NCBI RefSeq assembly: GCF_902809835.1 | Contig: NZ_CADDWM010000012.1 | Coordinates: 250,673-314,672 of the forward strand | DNA length: 64,000 bases | Reading direction: 5' to 3' | Source of the DNA: Agromyces sp. Marseille-P2726 | Lineage (GTDB): Bacteria; Actinomycetota; Actinomycetes; Actinomycetales; Microbacteriaceae | Shown: one piece after another, positions 24,446 through 32,510 of the stretch | Layout of the letters: the number at the start of each line of letters is the position of its first letter | How positions within the stretch are numbered: position 1 is the first letter of the stretch | Made by a program: the position numbers and the translations under genes | Notes under the pieces: generated by a model | Told to the model about the DNA's origin: nothing | Databases searched by the model: none | Seen by the model: only the letters and a program-made list of their open reading frames with translations

Positions 24446-25303
24446 ATGAGCCGCGAGTCGTTCTGGAGCGAGGATCCCAGCGAGGCACTGCGAGTGCAGC
24501 CCGGCTTCAGCCTGGTCGACACGCCGGCCGATACGACGCCGGGATGCGAGGGCGACAAGGACGAGGGCAAGGCCGCGCTCGAAGAGGGAGCGGCCGCGCT
24601 CGCCGAGCTGCAGGAGCAGCTCTACGCGAACGGGATCGCGGGCGATGACCCGCGGCGCATCCTGCTCGTGCTGCAGGCGATGGACACCGCGGGCAAGGGC
24701 GGCATCGTCAAGCACGTGATGGGGTCGGTCGACCCGCAGGGCGTCGAGCTCAAGGCGTTCAAGAAGCCGACCGAGGAGGAGTTGTCGCACGACTTCCTCT
24801 GGCGCATTCGCCGGGCCCTGCCCGGCCCCGGGAAGATCGGCGTCTTCGACCGCTCGCACTACGAGGATGTGCTCATCGGCCGGGTGCGCGGCCTGGCGCC
24901 GCCCGAGGAGATCGAGCGGCGCTACGGCGCCATCAACGCGTTCGAGGCCGAGGTCGCGGGCGAGGGCGCCACCATCATCAAGGTGATGCTGCACATCTCG
25001 GCGAACGAGCAGAAGCGCCGTCTGCTCGAGCGACTCGAGCGGCCCGACAAGCACTGGAAGTTCAATCCGGCGGACATCGAGGAGCGCGAGCTCTGGCCGC
25101 AGTACATGCAGGCCTACCAGATCGCCATCGAGCGCACCGCAACGCCGCTCGCTCCCTGGTACGTGATCCCCGGTGACCACAAGTGGTACGCGCGGCTCGT
25201 CGTGCAGCACCTGCTGATCCAGGCGCTCGAGAACATGCGGCTCGAGTGGCCGAAGGCCGACTACGACGTCGAGGAGCAGAAGGAGCGCCTGCTCGCCACC
25301 TGA
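24446..25303 (+). CDS. PPK2-family polyphosphate kinase
   Basis: A 285-residue P-loop phosphotransferase. Walker A is LQAMDTAGKGGIVKHV (near residues 73-88). The lid/Walker B region is GVFDRSHYEDVLIGRV. The RRLLERLERPDKHWKF and HKWYARLVVQHLL segments are typical of PPK2. Family members move phosphate between polyphosphate and nucleotides; the preferred nucleotide (AMP, ADP or GDP) is not obvious. ATG 24446 has GAGGGGAG 9 nt upstream. Confidence 0.92.
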   Translation: MSRESFWSEDPSEALRVQPGFSLVDTPADTTPGCEGDKDEGKAALEEGAAALAELQEQLYANGIAGDDPRRILLVLQAMDTAGKGGIVKHVMGSVDPQGVELKAFKKPTEEELSHDFLWRIRRALPGPGKIGVFDRSHYEDVLIGRVRGLAPPEEIERRYGAINAFEAEVAGEGATIIKVMLHISANEQKRRLLERLERPDKHWKFNPADIEERELWPQYMQAYQIAIERTATPLAPWYVIPGDHKWYARLVVQHLLIQALENMRLEWPKADYDVEEQKERLLAT

Positions 25304-25345
25304 GCGAGTCGCGATTGGCGAGCCGTGTCGCGACCGCCAGGCACC

Positions 25346-26638
25346 TCAGCCGCCGAATGCCTCGACGATCGGGCGGAACTTCATGTCGGTCTCGGCGAGT
25401 TCATCGGCCGGCACCGAGTCGTGCATTATTCCGCAACCGGCATATGCCGCCACGGTGCCGTCTGGCGACACCTGCGCGCATCGCAGTGCGATCGCCCATT
25501 CGCCGTCGCCACGGCCGTCGATCCAACCGACCGGTCCGGCGTAGCGCCCCCGATCGAAGCCCTCGAGCTCGGCGAGCACGCGCAGCGCAGCTCGTCGCGG
25601 GGTGCCCGCCACAGCCGCGGTCGGGTGCACCGCCCGCACGAGGTCGAGCGAGCTCGAACCGTCGCCGAGCGTGCCCTTCAGGTCGGTGGCGAGATGCCAC
25701 AGGTTCGGCAGCTGCAATGTGAACGGCTCGGGGCTCGTGTCGAGCCGGGTGGTGTGCGGCGCCAGACGCTTCACGGCGCTCGCAACCGCCAGTGCGTGTT
25801 CGGCGAGGTCCTTCGGCGACGACGCGAGCGCCACCGCCCGTTCGCGGTCGGATGCCTCGCCGGCGCCTCGCGAGGTCGTGCCGGCGAGCACGCGCGCCGA
25901 GACCGTGCCGTGATCGACGCGCACGAGCGTCTCGGGGCTGGCGCCGATCAGGCCGTCGACCGCGAACACCCAGGTGTCGGGGTAGTCGTCGGCGAGTCGG
26001 TTGATGGTCGCACGGAGCCCGTCCTCCTCCTGCAGCTCGCCGACGAGCTGGCGCGCGAGCACGACCTTCTCGAGCTCGCCGTCGCCGATCCGGCGGACCG
26101 CCTCGGTGACGGCGGCCTCGTACTCGTCGGGGGGCACCGAGCCGGGCGTGAACGTCACGCGCGGCACGCGCCGCTTCGGGGTCGGCTCGGGGATCTCGAG
26201 GGTGGCGGCGTCCGATGCCGCGGCATCGGGGTCATCGCCCGACCAGAGCGTGATCCGGGTGACCCAGGCGCGGCCGTCGCGGCGCCCGAGCACGAGCTCG
26301 GGGACGATGAGCACGGAGGTCGAGGCCGACGACTTGGCGAACGCGAACGCGCCGAACGCCACGAGCCCCGTGCCGGGCAGCCCCACGCGATCGTCGACGT
26401 CGGCGTTCGCGGCGAGCGAGGTCCACGCCGCGGAGGCGTCCTCGATGCGGGTCGCACCGCTCGTCTCGATGCGCAGCGTCTCGCCGAGTCCCACGATGCC
26501 CTCGCCCCGTCGCATCCAGAGCAGCGGATGCCGCGGGTCGGCGCGCGGGATCAGGGGCGCCAGCTCGTCGACGGGCTGGGTGCGCACGACGAGGCGGGTT
26601 GCGGGCGCGGCCGACGCAGGGGCATCCGTCGAAGTCAC
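25346..26638 (-). CDS. menF: Isochorismate synthase
   Basis: A 430-residue chorismate-binding enzyme that makes isochorismate, the first menaquinone step. The conserved block includes EKVVLARQLV, IGASPETLVRVDHGTVSARVL, AGTTSRG, VRAVHPTAAVAGTPRRAAL and the C-terminal YAGCGIMHDSVPADELAETD. It runs opposite to PPK2 and menD. GTG 26638 is placed by a TAGGCT box 6 nt upstream. Confidence 0.93.
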   Translation of the reverse strand: MTSTDAPASAAPATRLVVRTQPVDELAPLIPRADPRHPLLWMRRGEGIVGLGETLRIETSGATRIEDASAAWTSLAANADVDDRVGLPGTGLVAFGAFAFAKSSASTSVLIVPELVLGRRDGRAWVTRITLWSGDDPDAAASDAATLEIPEPTPKRRVPRVTFTPGSVPPDEYEAAVTEAVRRIGDGELEKVVLARQLVGELQEEDGLRATINRLADDYPDTWVFAVDGLIGASPETLVRVDHGTVSARVLAGTTSRGAGEASDRERAVALASSPKDLAEHALAVASAVKRLAPHTTRLDTSPEPFTLQLPNLWHLATDLKGTLGDGSSSLDLVRAVHPTAAVAGTPRRAALRVLAELEGFDRGRYAGPVGWIDGRGDGEWAIALRCAQVSPDGTVAAYAGCGIMHDSVPADELAETDMKFRPIVEAFGG

Positions 26639-26650
26639 CGCACCAGCCTA
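26639..26650 (-). promoter_or_regulatory. -10 box for a leaderless menF transcript
   Basis: Minus-strand TAGGCT (26650-26645), GGTGCG, GTG 26638. Confidence 0.55.
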
Positions 26651-26695
26651 CGTCTGACCGCGTCGCGCGGCGCCGCGCGCCCTGCGTGCCCCGTG

Positions 26696-26753
26696 ACGAC
26701 CTTTCGCCCGATGGAGGACCGTTGCTCGCGGTCGTGTGCCGTCGAAAGGTCGT
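26696..26753. repeat. 58-bp hairpin element, copy 1
   Basis: ACGACCTTTCG (26696-26706) and its exact complement CGAAAGGTCGT (26743-26753) enclose a 36-nt loop containing TGGAGGAC and TCGTGTGCCGTC. A second copy of identical total length lies at 40678-40735. It sits 16 bp after the DUF427 stop (minus strand), so it may act as a terminator. Confidence 0.75.
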
Positions 26754-26769
26754 GGCGAGGGGGAAGACC

Positions 26770-27063
26770 TCAGGCGGCGAGTTCCTCGACGACCTCGACG
26801 CCGTGCCAGAAGGCGACGTAGTCGGTGATCTCGGCGGCCGCCGCGAGCGGCGTCGGGTAGTACCAGGCGGCGTTCGGGTTGCGCTTGCCGTCGACCTCGA
26901 CGTGGAAGTAGCTGGCCGTGCCCTTCCAGGAGCACACCGTGTGGTTCTCGCTGGGCACGAAGTAGCGCTCGTCGATCGACTCGCGCGGGAAGTAGTGGTT
27001 GCCCTCGACGACGATCGTGTCATCGGACTCCGCGAGCACTGCACCGTTCCAGATCGCCTGCAT
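26770..27063 (-). CDS. DUF427 domain-containing protein
   Basis: A 97-residue single-domain protein with the DUF427 pattern: AIWNGAVLAES, FPRESIDERYFVPSENHTVCSWKGTASY, then the C-terminal AAWYYPTP...EITDYVAFWHGVEV. A small beta-rich fold of unknown function, common in Actinobacteria. ATG 27063 has GAGGAAG 5 nt upstream. It probably forms its own unit between menF and ubiE. Confidence 0.9.
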   Translation of the reverse strand: MQAIWNGAVLAESDDTIVVEGNHYFPRESIDERYFVPSENHTVCSWKGTASYFHVEVDGKRNPNAAWYYPTPLAAAAEITDYVAFWHGVEVVEELAA

Positions 27064-27213
27064 GTCTTCCTCTCATCGCGGCCGAAGCGGCCCGCTCATC
27101 GACATGGCGGCCGTTTCGACCGCCGCACTGGGTTCAACGAAGCGGGTCGAGGAAGCATTCCCATGCATGGAAACGAGCAGGGCTCGCCCAGGTTCGGCCG
27201 CGGCATCCGACCC

Positions 27214-27225
27214 TAGACTCGGAGG
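27214..27225 (+). promoter_or_regulatory. -10 box for a leaderless ubiE/menG transcript
   Basis: TAGACT (27214-27219), CGGAGG, ATG 27226. Confidence 0.55.
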
Positions 27226-27945
27226 ATGACGCGCCCAGACCTTGGCAAGGACCCCTCGCAGGTGTCGGCGATGTTCGACCGTGTCGCGGCGCGCTACGAC
27301 CGCACGAACAACGTGCTCTCGGTCGGGAACGCGCCGCTCTGGCGGGTCGCGACCACCCGTGCGGTGGCCCCGAAGGCGGGGGAGCGCATCCTCGACGTGG
27401 CTGCGGGCACCGGCACCTCGAGCGCCAGCCTGGCCAGGTCGGGGGCATCCGTCGTCGCCGTTGATTTCTCACCCGGCATGATCGAGGTCGGACGCCGTCG
27501 TCAGACGGGCATGCCGAACATCGTCTTCGTCGAGGCGGATGCCACGGAGCTTCCGTTCGACGATGACGAGTTCGACGCCGTCACCATCTCATTCGGTCTG
27601 CGGAATGTGAACCAGCCGAAGCGGGCGCTCACAGAGTTCTTCCGCGTCACGAAGCCCGGCGGCCGGCTCGTGGTCTGCGAGTTCTCGCACCCCCCGGTCG
27701 GGTTCGTGCGCGCCGGATACCACGCCTACCAGCGCTACATCATGCCCCCGCTCGTGAAGCTGTCGAGCTCGAACGACACGGCGTACGAGTACCTCAACGA
27801 GTCGATCAACGCATGGCCCGACCAGCAGGCGCTCGCGGGGTGGATCCGCGATGCCGGATGGGTCGACGTCGAGTGGCGCAACCTCACGATGGGCGTCGTC
27901 GCGCTGCACCGGGCCCGCAAGCCCGCCGCCTCGGTCGTCGAGTAG
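27226..27945 (+). CDS. menG: Demethylmenaquinone methyltransferase
   Basis: A 239-residue class I SAM methyltransferase of the UbiE/MenG family. Motifs are MFDRVAARYDRTNNVLS, ILDVAAGTGTSS (SAM-binding motif I), ISFGLRNV and EFFRVTKPGGRLVVCEFS. It catalyses the last menaquinone step. The last residues, SVVE, and the TAG stop are encoded by the start of a palindromic element (GGTCGTCGAGTAG), so the natural stop has been replaced or brought forward by the repeat. Confidence 0.95.
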   Translation: MTRPDLGKDPSQVSAMFDRVAARYDRTNNVLSVGNAPLWRVATTRAVAPKAGERILDVAAGTGTSSASLARSGASVVAVDFSPGMIEVGRRRQTGMPNIVFVEADATELPFDDDEFDAVTISFGLRNVNQPKRALTEFFRVTKPGGRLVVCEFSHPPVGFVRAGYHAYQRYIMPPLVKLSSSNDTAYEYLNESINAWPDQQALAGWIRDAGWVDVEWRNLTMGVVALHRARKPAASVVE

Positions 27946-28141
27946 CGCGGCACGCAGAGCGACGCGTATCGAGACGCCGTACCGGTCTCGATACGCGTGC
28001 CGCTTCGCGGCGCGCTACTCGACCACCGGGCGGCGTAGCGGTCTCGATACGCGTGCCGCTTCGCGGCGCGCTACTCGACCACCGGGCCGGCGGCGCGCTA
28101 CTCGACCACCGGGTTCGCGGCGCGCTACTCGACCACCGGGC
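27933..28141. repeat. Palindromic element cluster (ubiE/polyprenyl synthase gap)
   Basis: A full element (GGTCGTCGAGTAGCG...CGTATCGAGAC / GTCTCGATACGCG...GCGCTACTCGACCACC) is followed by extra right halves, ending in three copies of GGCGCGCTACTCGACCACC at short intervals. The first 13 bp are the ubiE 3' end. Confidence 0.92.
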
Positions 28142-28161
28142 GGGGCCACCAGCGGGATCGG

Positions 28162-28174
28162 TAGGCTTGAGGGC
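28162..28174 (+). promoter_or_regulatory. -10 box for the polyprenyl synthase
   Basis: TAGGCT (28162-28167), TGAGGGC, GTG 28175. It excludes the longer frame that reads back through the repeat. Confidence 0.5.
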
Positions 28175-29299
28175 GTGACTCCGAGCCAACCGGTCGCTCG
28201 TCGCGGCTCTGCGCTCGCCGCGAACCTCGGCCTGAGCGAACGCGTGTTCGCGTCGGCCGCCGACCGGGCGATGGCCCGGGCCATCGACGAAGGGATCGAC
28301 CGGGTCGAAGCCGGGCTCCTGCGCGAGGTCGAGTTCGCCGGACCGATCGCGGATGTCTCGACCCGCTACCTGCTCGAAGCCGGTGGCAAGCGCGTGCGGC
28401 CGATGCTGACGCTGCTCACGGCCCAACTGGGTGCGGGCATCACCGACGACGTCGTGATGGCCGCCGAGGCGATCGAGATCACGCACCTCGGATCGCTGTA
28501 TCACGACGACGTGATGGACGATTCCGACCGCCGTCGCGGCGTGCCGAGCGCGCAGACCGTGTGGGGCAACTCGGTGGCCATCCTCACCGGCGACCTGCTC
28601 TTCGCGCGGGCGAGCCAGCTCATGGCGAAGCTCGGCGAGCGCGCCATCCGCATGCAGGCCGACACGTTCGAGCGCCTCGTGCTCGGTCAGTTGCACGAGA
28701 CCGTCGGTCCGAGCGAGGGCGACGACCCGATCGCCCACTACATCCAGGTGCTGGCCGACAAGACCGGCTCGCTCATCGCCGCCGCGGCCCAATCGGGCGT
28801 CGTCTTCTCGGGCGCCGACCCGGCCTACGAGGCGCCGATCATCGAGTTCGGCGAGAAGGTCGGCGTGGCGTTCCAGCTCATCGACGACGTCATCGACCTG
28901 TCGCCGCAGCCCGAGGAGACCGGCAAGGTACCCGGCACCGACCTGCGCGCGGGGGTCATCACGATGCCGTTGCTGAAGCTCGCAGAGCTCGCAGCGACGG
29001 ATGCCGCATCCGCCGACCTGCTCCAACGCATCGAGCGCGACGTGGTGATCGTGACCGACCCGACCGTCGGCGGTGACCCGCTCGACACGAACACGCTCGC
29101 GTCGCGCATCGTGCCCTCGCGAGCCACGGTTGACGGGATCGTCGCCGAACTCCGGGAACACGAAGCCACGCGCGCTACGCTCGCCGAGGCCCACCGTTGG
29201 GCGCGTGACGCGGTCGCCGCCCTCGGCCCGCTGCCCGAGGGCGGCGTGAAGAAGGCGCTCACGCGATTCGCCGAGACGGTGGTGGAGCGACAGAGCTGA
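28175..29299 (+). CDS. Long-chain polyprenyl diphosphate synthase
   Basis: A 374-residue trans-isoprenyl diphosphate synthase. The first aspartate-rich motif DDVMD (in LYHDDVMDDSDRRRG) lies near residue 110 and the second in FQLIDDVIDL near residue 235, with GGKRVRPML upstream. Its place beside ubiE and menA suggests it makes the menaquinone side chain; product length cannot be read from sequence with certainty. Confidence 0.92.
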   Translation: MTPSQPVARRGSALAANLGLSERVFASAADRAMARAIDEGIDRVEAGLLREVEFAGPIADVSTRYLLEAGGKRVRPMLTLLTAQLGAGITDDVVMAAEAIEITHLGSLYHDDVMDDSDRRRGVPSAQTVWGNSVAILTGDLLFARASQLMAKLGERAIRMQADTFERLVLGQLHETVGPSEGDDPIAHYIQVLADKTGSLIAAAAQSGVVFSGADPAYEAPIIEFGEKVGVAFQLIDDVIDLSPQPEETGKVPGTDLRAGVITMPLLKLAELAATDAASADLLQRIERDVVIVTDPTVGGDPLDTNTLASRIVPSRATVDGIVAELREHEATRATLAEAHRWARDAVAALGPLPEGGVKKALTRFAETVVERQS

Positions 29300-29371
29300 A
29301 CCGGCCGACTGAACGGCGCGGATGGAACACGGCCAGACTGAAACGGCCAGAGTTATGGAGAGATCTCACCT

Positions 29372-30751
29372 GTGACGAGGAACAAGCTGCGACTCGCGAT
29401 CGTCGGTGCCGGCCCTGCCGGCATCTATGCCGCCGACATCCTGTTGAAGGCCGAGCGGAACTTCGACGTCTCGATCGACCTGTTCGATCACCTGCCCGCG
29501 CCCTACGGGCTCGTGCGCTACGGCGTGGCACCCGACCACCCGCGCATCAAGGGCATCATCACGGCGCTTCGCGAGGTGCTCGACCGGGGCGACATCCGCA
29601 TCTTCGGCAATGTGCGCTACGGCACGGACATCACCCTCGAAGACCTGAAGCATCACTACAACGCCGTCATCTTCGCCACCGGTGCGGTGCGTGATGCCTC
29701 GCTGAGGCTGCCGGGCATCGACCTCGACGGGTCGTACGGCGCGGCGGATTTCGTGAGCTGGTACGACGGACACCCCGACTACCCCCGCGAGTGGCCGCTC
29801 GACGCGCGCGAGGTCGCCGTGATCGGCAACGGCAACGTCGCGCTCGACGTCGCGCGCATCCTGTCGAAGCACGTCGAAGACCTCATGCCGACCGAGATTC
29901 CCGCCAACGTCGCCGCGGGCCTCGCCCAGTCGCCGGTCACCGACGTGCACATCTTCGGGCGCCGTGGGCCGACGTCGGTGAAGTTCACGCCGCTCGAGCT
30001 GCGCGAGCTCGGCGAGCTGCGCGACGTCGACATGATCCTGTACGACGAGGACTTCGACTACGACGACGCGGCGCGCGCTGCGGTGTCGGGCAACAAGCAG
30101 GTCTTCGTCATCGACAAGGTGCTGAACCAGTGGCGCCAGCGCGAGGTGGGCCAGGCGAGTCGTCGCCTGCACCTGCACTTCTTCGCGAAGCCGCTCGAGC
30201 TCGTCGACGACGGCACGGGTCGCGTCGGCGCCATCCGCTACGAGCGCACGGCGCCCGACGGCGAGGGCGGCGTGGTCGGTACGGGAGAGATCCGCGAGGT
30301 TCCGGTGCAGGCCGTGTACCGCGCGGTCGGCTACTTCGGCACGCCGCTGCCCGGCATCCCGTTCGATCGCGAGTACGGGGTCATTCCAAACCACGAGGGC
30401 CAGGTGCTCTACCACGACCCCGAGACCGGGGAGTCGCGCCAGATGTACGGCGTCTACGCGACCGGATGGATCAAGCGCGGCCCCGTCGGGCTCATCGGCC
30501 ACACCAAGTCCGACGCGATGGAGACGATCAAGCACGTCATCAACGACCTGGGCAACTGGTGGCGGCCGAAGTCGCCGTCGGAGGAGTCGGTCATCGAGCT
30601 GCTCGAGTCTCGCGGCATCCAGTGGACCGCCCTCGACGGCTGGCACCGCCTCGACGAGCACGAGCTGGCGCTCGGGTCGGCCGAGGGCCGCACGCGCATC
30701 AAGGTCGTGCCCCGCGACGAGATGGTCGGCATCTCGCGCGGCGACGAGTAG
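29372..30751 (+). CDS. FprA-type ferredoxin-NADP+ reductase
   Basis: A 459-residue flavoprotein of the adrenodoxin reductase group. The FAD site is VGAGPAGIYAADILLKAE (residues 7-24), the NADP site VAVIGNGNVALDVARIL (about 148-164), and ATGWIKRGPVGLIGHTKSDA is near the C-terminus. The order FAD, NADP, FAD matches M. tuberculosis FprA. It passes electrons between NADPH and ferredoxins. GTG 29372 is the first codon, with GGAGAG further upstream. Confident family call; ferredoxin partner unknown. Confidence 0.92.
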   Translation: MTRNKLRLAIVGAGPAGIYAADILLKAERNFDVSIDLFDHLPAPYGLVRYGVAPDHPRIKGIITALREVLDRGDIRIFGNVRYGTDITLEDLKHHYNAVIFATGAVRDASLRLPGIDLDGSYGAADFVSWYDGHPDYPREWPLDAREVAVIGNGNVALDVARILSKHVEDLMPTEIPANVAAGLAQSPVTDVHIFGRRGPTSVKFTPLELRELGELRDVDMILYDEDFDYDDAARAAVSGNKQVFVIDKVLNQWRQREVGQASRRLHLHFFAKPLELVDDGTGRVGAIRYERTAPDGEGGVVGTGEIREVPVQAVYRAVGYFGTPLPGIPFDREYGVIPNHEGQVLYHDPETGESRQMYGVYATGWIKRGPVGLIGHTKSDAMETIKHVINDLGNWWRPKSPSEESVIELLESRGIQWTALDGWHRLDEHELALGSAEGRTRIKVVPRDEMVGISRGDE

Positions 30752-30759
30752 CGCCCCCC

Positions 30760-30876
30760 GGTGGTCGAGTAGCGCCCGCCGCAGGCGGACGCGTATCGAG
30801 ACCCCGCGTGGGCTGGGAGATTTTTATAAGGGACACCTCGTTCCGCGCCCGCCGTAGGCGGACGCGTATCGAGACC
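30760..30876. repeat. Two half palindromic elements around an AT-rich spacer
   Basis: GGTGGTCGAGTAGCGCCCGC...GACGCGTATCGAGACC is followed by a spacer with TTTTTATAA (30821-30829) and then a second CGCCCGCCGTAGGCGGACGC...CGAGACC in the same orientation. The mirror half is missing. Confidence 0.85.
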
Positions 30877-30894
30877 CCGCCCCCTCGAAGACCC

Positions 30895-31221
30895 CTACGA
30901 CTCCCGGCCGACCGGCGGCTCGCCCACGAACGTGTGTGCCTCGCGCGCGAGTTCCGACCACAGCTGCCAATCGCTGATCCGCACCCAGTTGCGGCTCGGG
31001 CCGCCGTGCTCCCCCTGGAACGGCACGGCGATGCCGCGGTTCCGAAGGTCGGCTGATCGGGATTCGGGCAGCTCGACCACGAGGTCGTCGCCGTCGAGGA
31101 AGGCGAACAACCGGCCCTTCGCCAGCAGCCCGTCGGGGGTCAGGTCGACGTCGTAGTCCTCGTCCATCAGCAGCTCGCGCGTCACGGCGTCGTAGGTGAG
31201 TTCCGACTCGTTCATGGCCAT
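30895..31221 (-). CDS. Hypothetical protein, possibly TfoX/YjbR-like
   Basis: A 108-residue soluble acidic protein. LAKGRLFAFLDGDDLVVELPESR, then WVRISDWQLWSELAREAHTFVG at the C-terminus, resembles the small alpha/beta fold of TfoX-N/YjbR-like proteins, but this is pattern-level only. Possible starts are 31230, 31221 and 31215; 31221 has GACGGG just upstream. It is divergent from the prepilin peptidase gene. Confidence 0.6.
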   Translation of the reverse strand: MAMNESELTYDAVTRELLMDEDYDVDLTPDGLLAKGRLFAFLDGDDLVVELPESRSADLRNRGIAVPFQGEHGGPSRNWVRISDWQLWSELAREAHTFVGEPPVGRES

Positions 31222-31278
31222 CCCGTCCATTCGCCGGTGGGCTGTGTATGCCGAGCATACGCGTCGTCGGCCGGGCGC

Positions 31279-31291
31279 TACGCTGCCAATC
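31279..31291 (+). promoter_or_regulatory. -10-like box before the prepilin peptidase gene
   Basis: TACGCT (31279-31284), GCCAATC, ATG 31292. It selects this ATG over an upstream open frame. Confidence 0.4.
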
Positions 31292-31951
31292 ATGCCTTCA
31301 GCGCCCACGATCACGGCCGTGGTCGCGGTCATCCTCGTGCTCGCCGGGGCTGCGCTCGGTTGGTGGCCCCTCGCATCGTGGACGCAGCGTTCGATCAAGG
31401 GCGAGCGGATGCCGCAGCCCACCGCCCGCGCTGCAGCGGCCGCGATCACCGGCCTCACGTTCGGCGCCCTCGCCGTGGCCTTCGGGTTGTCGTGGATCCT
31501 CCCCGCGCTGCTCGCGTTCGCCGCCGCATCGACGGTGCTCACGCTCGTCGACCTCGCCGAGAAGCGCCTGCCCAACTCGGTCGTCTTCCCGACGCTGGGT
31601 GTCGTCGCGGTGCTCCTCGTGCCGGCGACCTGGGCCGACGGAGCCTGGGTGCGCCTGCTGTGGGCTGTAGGCGGCGCCGCGGCGATGTTCGCGGTGTACT
31701 TCCTGCTCGCGCTGATCTCCCCGTCGTCGATGGGGATGGGCGATGTGAAGCTCGCGCTCGTGATCGGGCTCCTGCTCGGCTGGTTCGGCCTGAACGCGTG
31801 GCTGATCGGGCTGCTCGCAGCGTTCGTTGTCGGCGGACTGGTCGCGATCGTGGCGTTGATCCTTCGTCGCGTCACGTTGCGAGGTTCGATCCCGTTCGGA
31901 CCATCGATGCTCGTCGGGGCGTTGATCGCGCTGCTGCTGGTCGCGCAATAG
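31292..31951 (+). CDS. A24-family prepilin peptidase (CpaA/TadV-like)
   Basis: A 219-residue polytopic aspartic peptidase. The two catalytic aspartates lie in LVDLAEKRLPNSVV (near residue 88) and GMGDVKLAL (near residue 150, the GxGD motif). It should cleave the leader of the Flp pilin encoded 275 bp downstream. There is no N-terminal methylase domain, as is usual for the Tad type. A small hairpin GGGAAC-GTTCG-GTTCCC begins in the stop codon (31951-31967). Confidence 0.88.
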   Translation: MPSAPTITAVVAVILVLAGAALGWWPLASWTQRSIKGERMPQPTARAAAAAITGLTFGALAVAFGLSWILPALLAFAAASTVLTLVDLAEKRLPNSVVFPTLGVVAVLLVPATWADGAWVRLLWAVGGAAAMFAVYFLLALISPSSMGMGDVKLALVIGLLLGWFGLNAWLIGLLAAFVVGGLVAIVALILRRVTLRGSIPFGPSMLVGALIALLLVAQ

Positions 31952-31975
31952 GGAACGTTCGGTTCCCGTCGTGCC

Positions 31976-32040
31976 CGGGGTACAGGCAGCTGTGTTTTCG
32001 GGGTACTCGATAGCGGGATTCGGGGTACACGCGGTACCCC
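31976..32040. promoter_or_regulatory. CGGGGTAC direct repeats upstream of the Flp pilin gene
   Basis: CGGGGTAC occurs at 31976, 32000 and 32021, and inverted GTACCCC at 32034-32040. The regular 21-24 bp spacing places the copies on one DNA face, as expected for a cooperative regulator site. The regulator is unknown. Confidence 0.5.
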
Positions 32041-32120
32041 CAGAGCGGGGGATGGACAACTTCCACTTCCGCGTGTTCATGCGGTTCTTCGAATTGCCGT
32101 GTCCTGCAAACGCCCTCGCA

Positions 32121-32192
32121 CCCCCAAATGGGGGCGTGGCTCGTATGCATACGCACGGTTACGTTCAAGCAGCCACCGGTGCCCGCCGGTGG
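32121..32192. promoter_or_regulatory. Palindrome and 5' leader hairpin before the Flp pilin
   Basis: CCCCC-AAAT-GGGGG (32121-32134) is a compact palindrome. CCACCGG-(6 nt)-CCGGTGG (32173-32192) is a possible mRNA leader hairpin about 35 nt before the pilin ATG. The first could be an operator; a related CCCC-N-GGGG site lies upstream of the secreted protein at 14.5 kb. Confidence 0.4.
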
Positions 32193-32226
32193 CGAGTTCT
32201 CTCTCCTGAACCCGAAGGAACCCGAA

Positions 32227-32439
32227 ATGCTCAAGGCATACTCGCGCGCTGTCGCGCGCATCAACTCGCTCCGCACTGAAGAGGAGGGCGCGACGGCGAC
32301 CGAGTACGCGCTCGTCCTCGGGATCGTGGCGATCGGACTTGTCATCGCGGCCGCAGCCCTTCTGCCGTTCCTGAGCGGATGGGTAGCCGAGATGCAGACC
32401 TGGATGAACAACCAGGACGTCGGCGTCAAGCCCTCCTGA
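32227..32439 (+). CDS. Flp-family type IVb pilin
   Basis: A 70-residue pilin. The leader ends in EEGATATEYALVLGIVAIGLV: processing is expected before the hydrophobic segment, with the Glu-5 and Tyr pair (TEYALV) typical of Flp pilins. The mature protein is very short. It is the structural subunit of the Tad pilus and heads the assembly genes. A strong hairpin just downstream probably raises its mRNA relative to the rest of the operon. Base composition is less GC-rich than in neighbouring genes. Confidence 0.93.
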   Translation: MLKAYSRAVARINSLRTEEEGATATEYALVLGIVAIGLVIAAAALLPFLSGWVAEMQTWMNNQDVGVKPS

Positions 32440-32461
32440 TCGCGATCAATCGACGAATGGG

Positions 32462-32485
32462 TTCGGGGCGCCTGTGCGCCCCGAA
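32462..32485 (+). terminator. Strong hairpin between flp and tadE (attenuator/stabiliser)
   Basis: TTCGGGGCGC (32462-32471), loop CTGT, GCGCCCCGAA (32476-32485): a perfect 10-bp GC-rich stem, 22 nt after the pilin stop and with no T run. It most likely protects the pilin mRNA 3' end or partly terminates, giving excess pilin over assembly proteins. Confidence 0.6.
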
Positions 32486-32510
32486 TCCCGCTCGGCTAAC
32501 GAGGGTTGCG

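Noticed and set aside
27851-28174. N-terminal extension of the polyprenyl synthase to 27851
   Set aside because: It would overlap ubiE and read through the repeat cluster; a -10 box lies just before GTG 28175.
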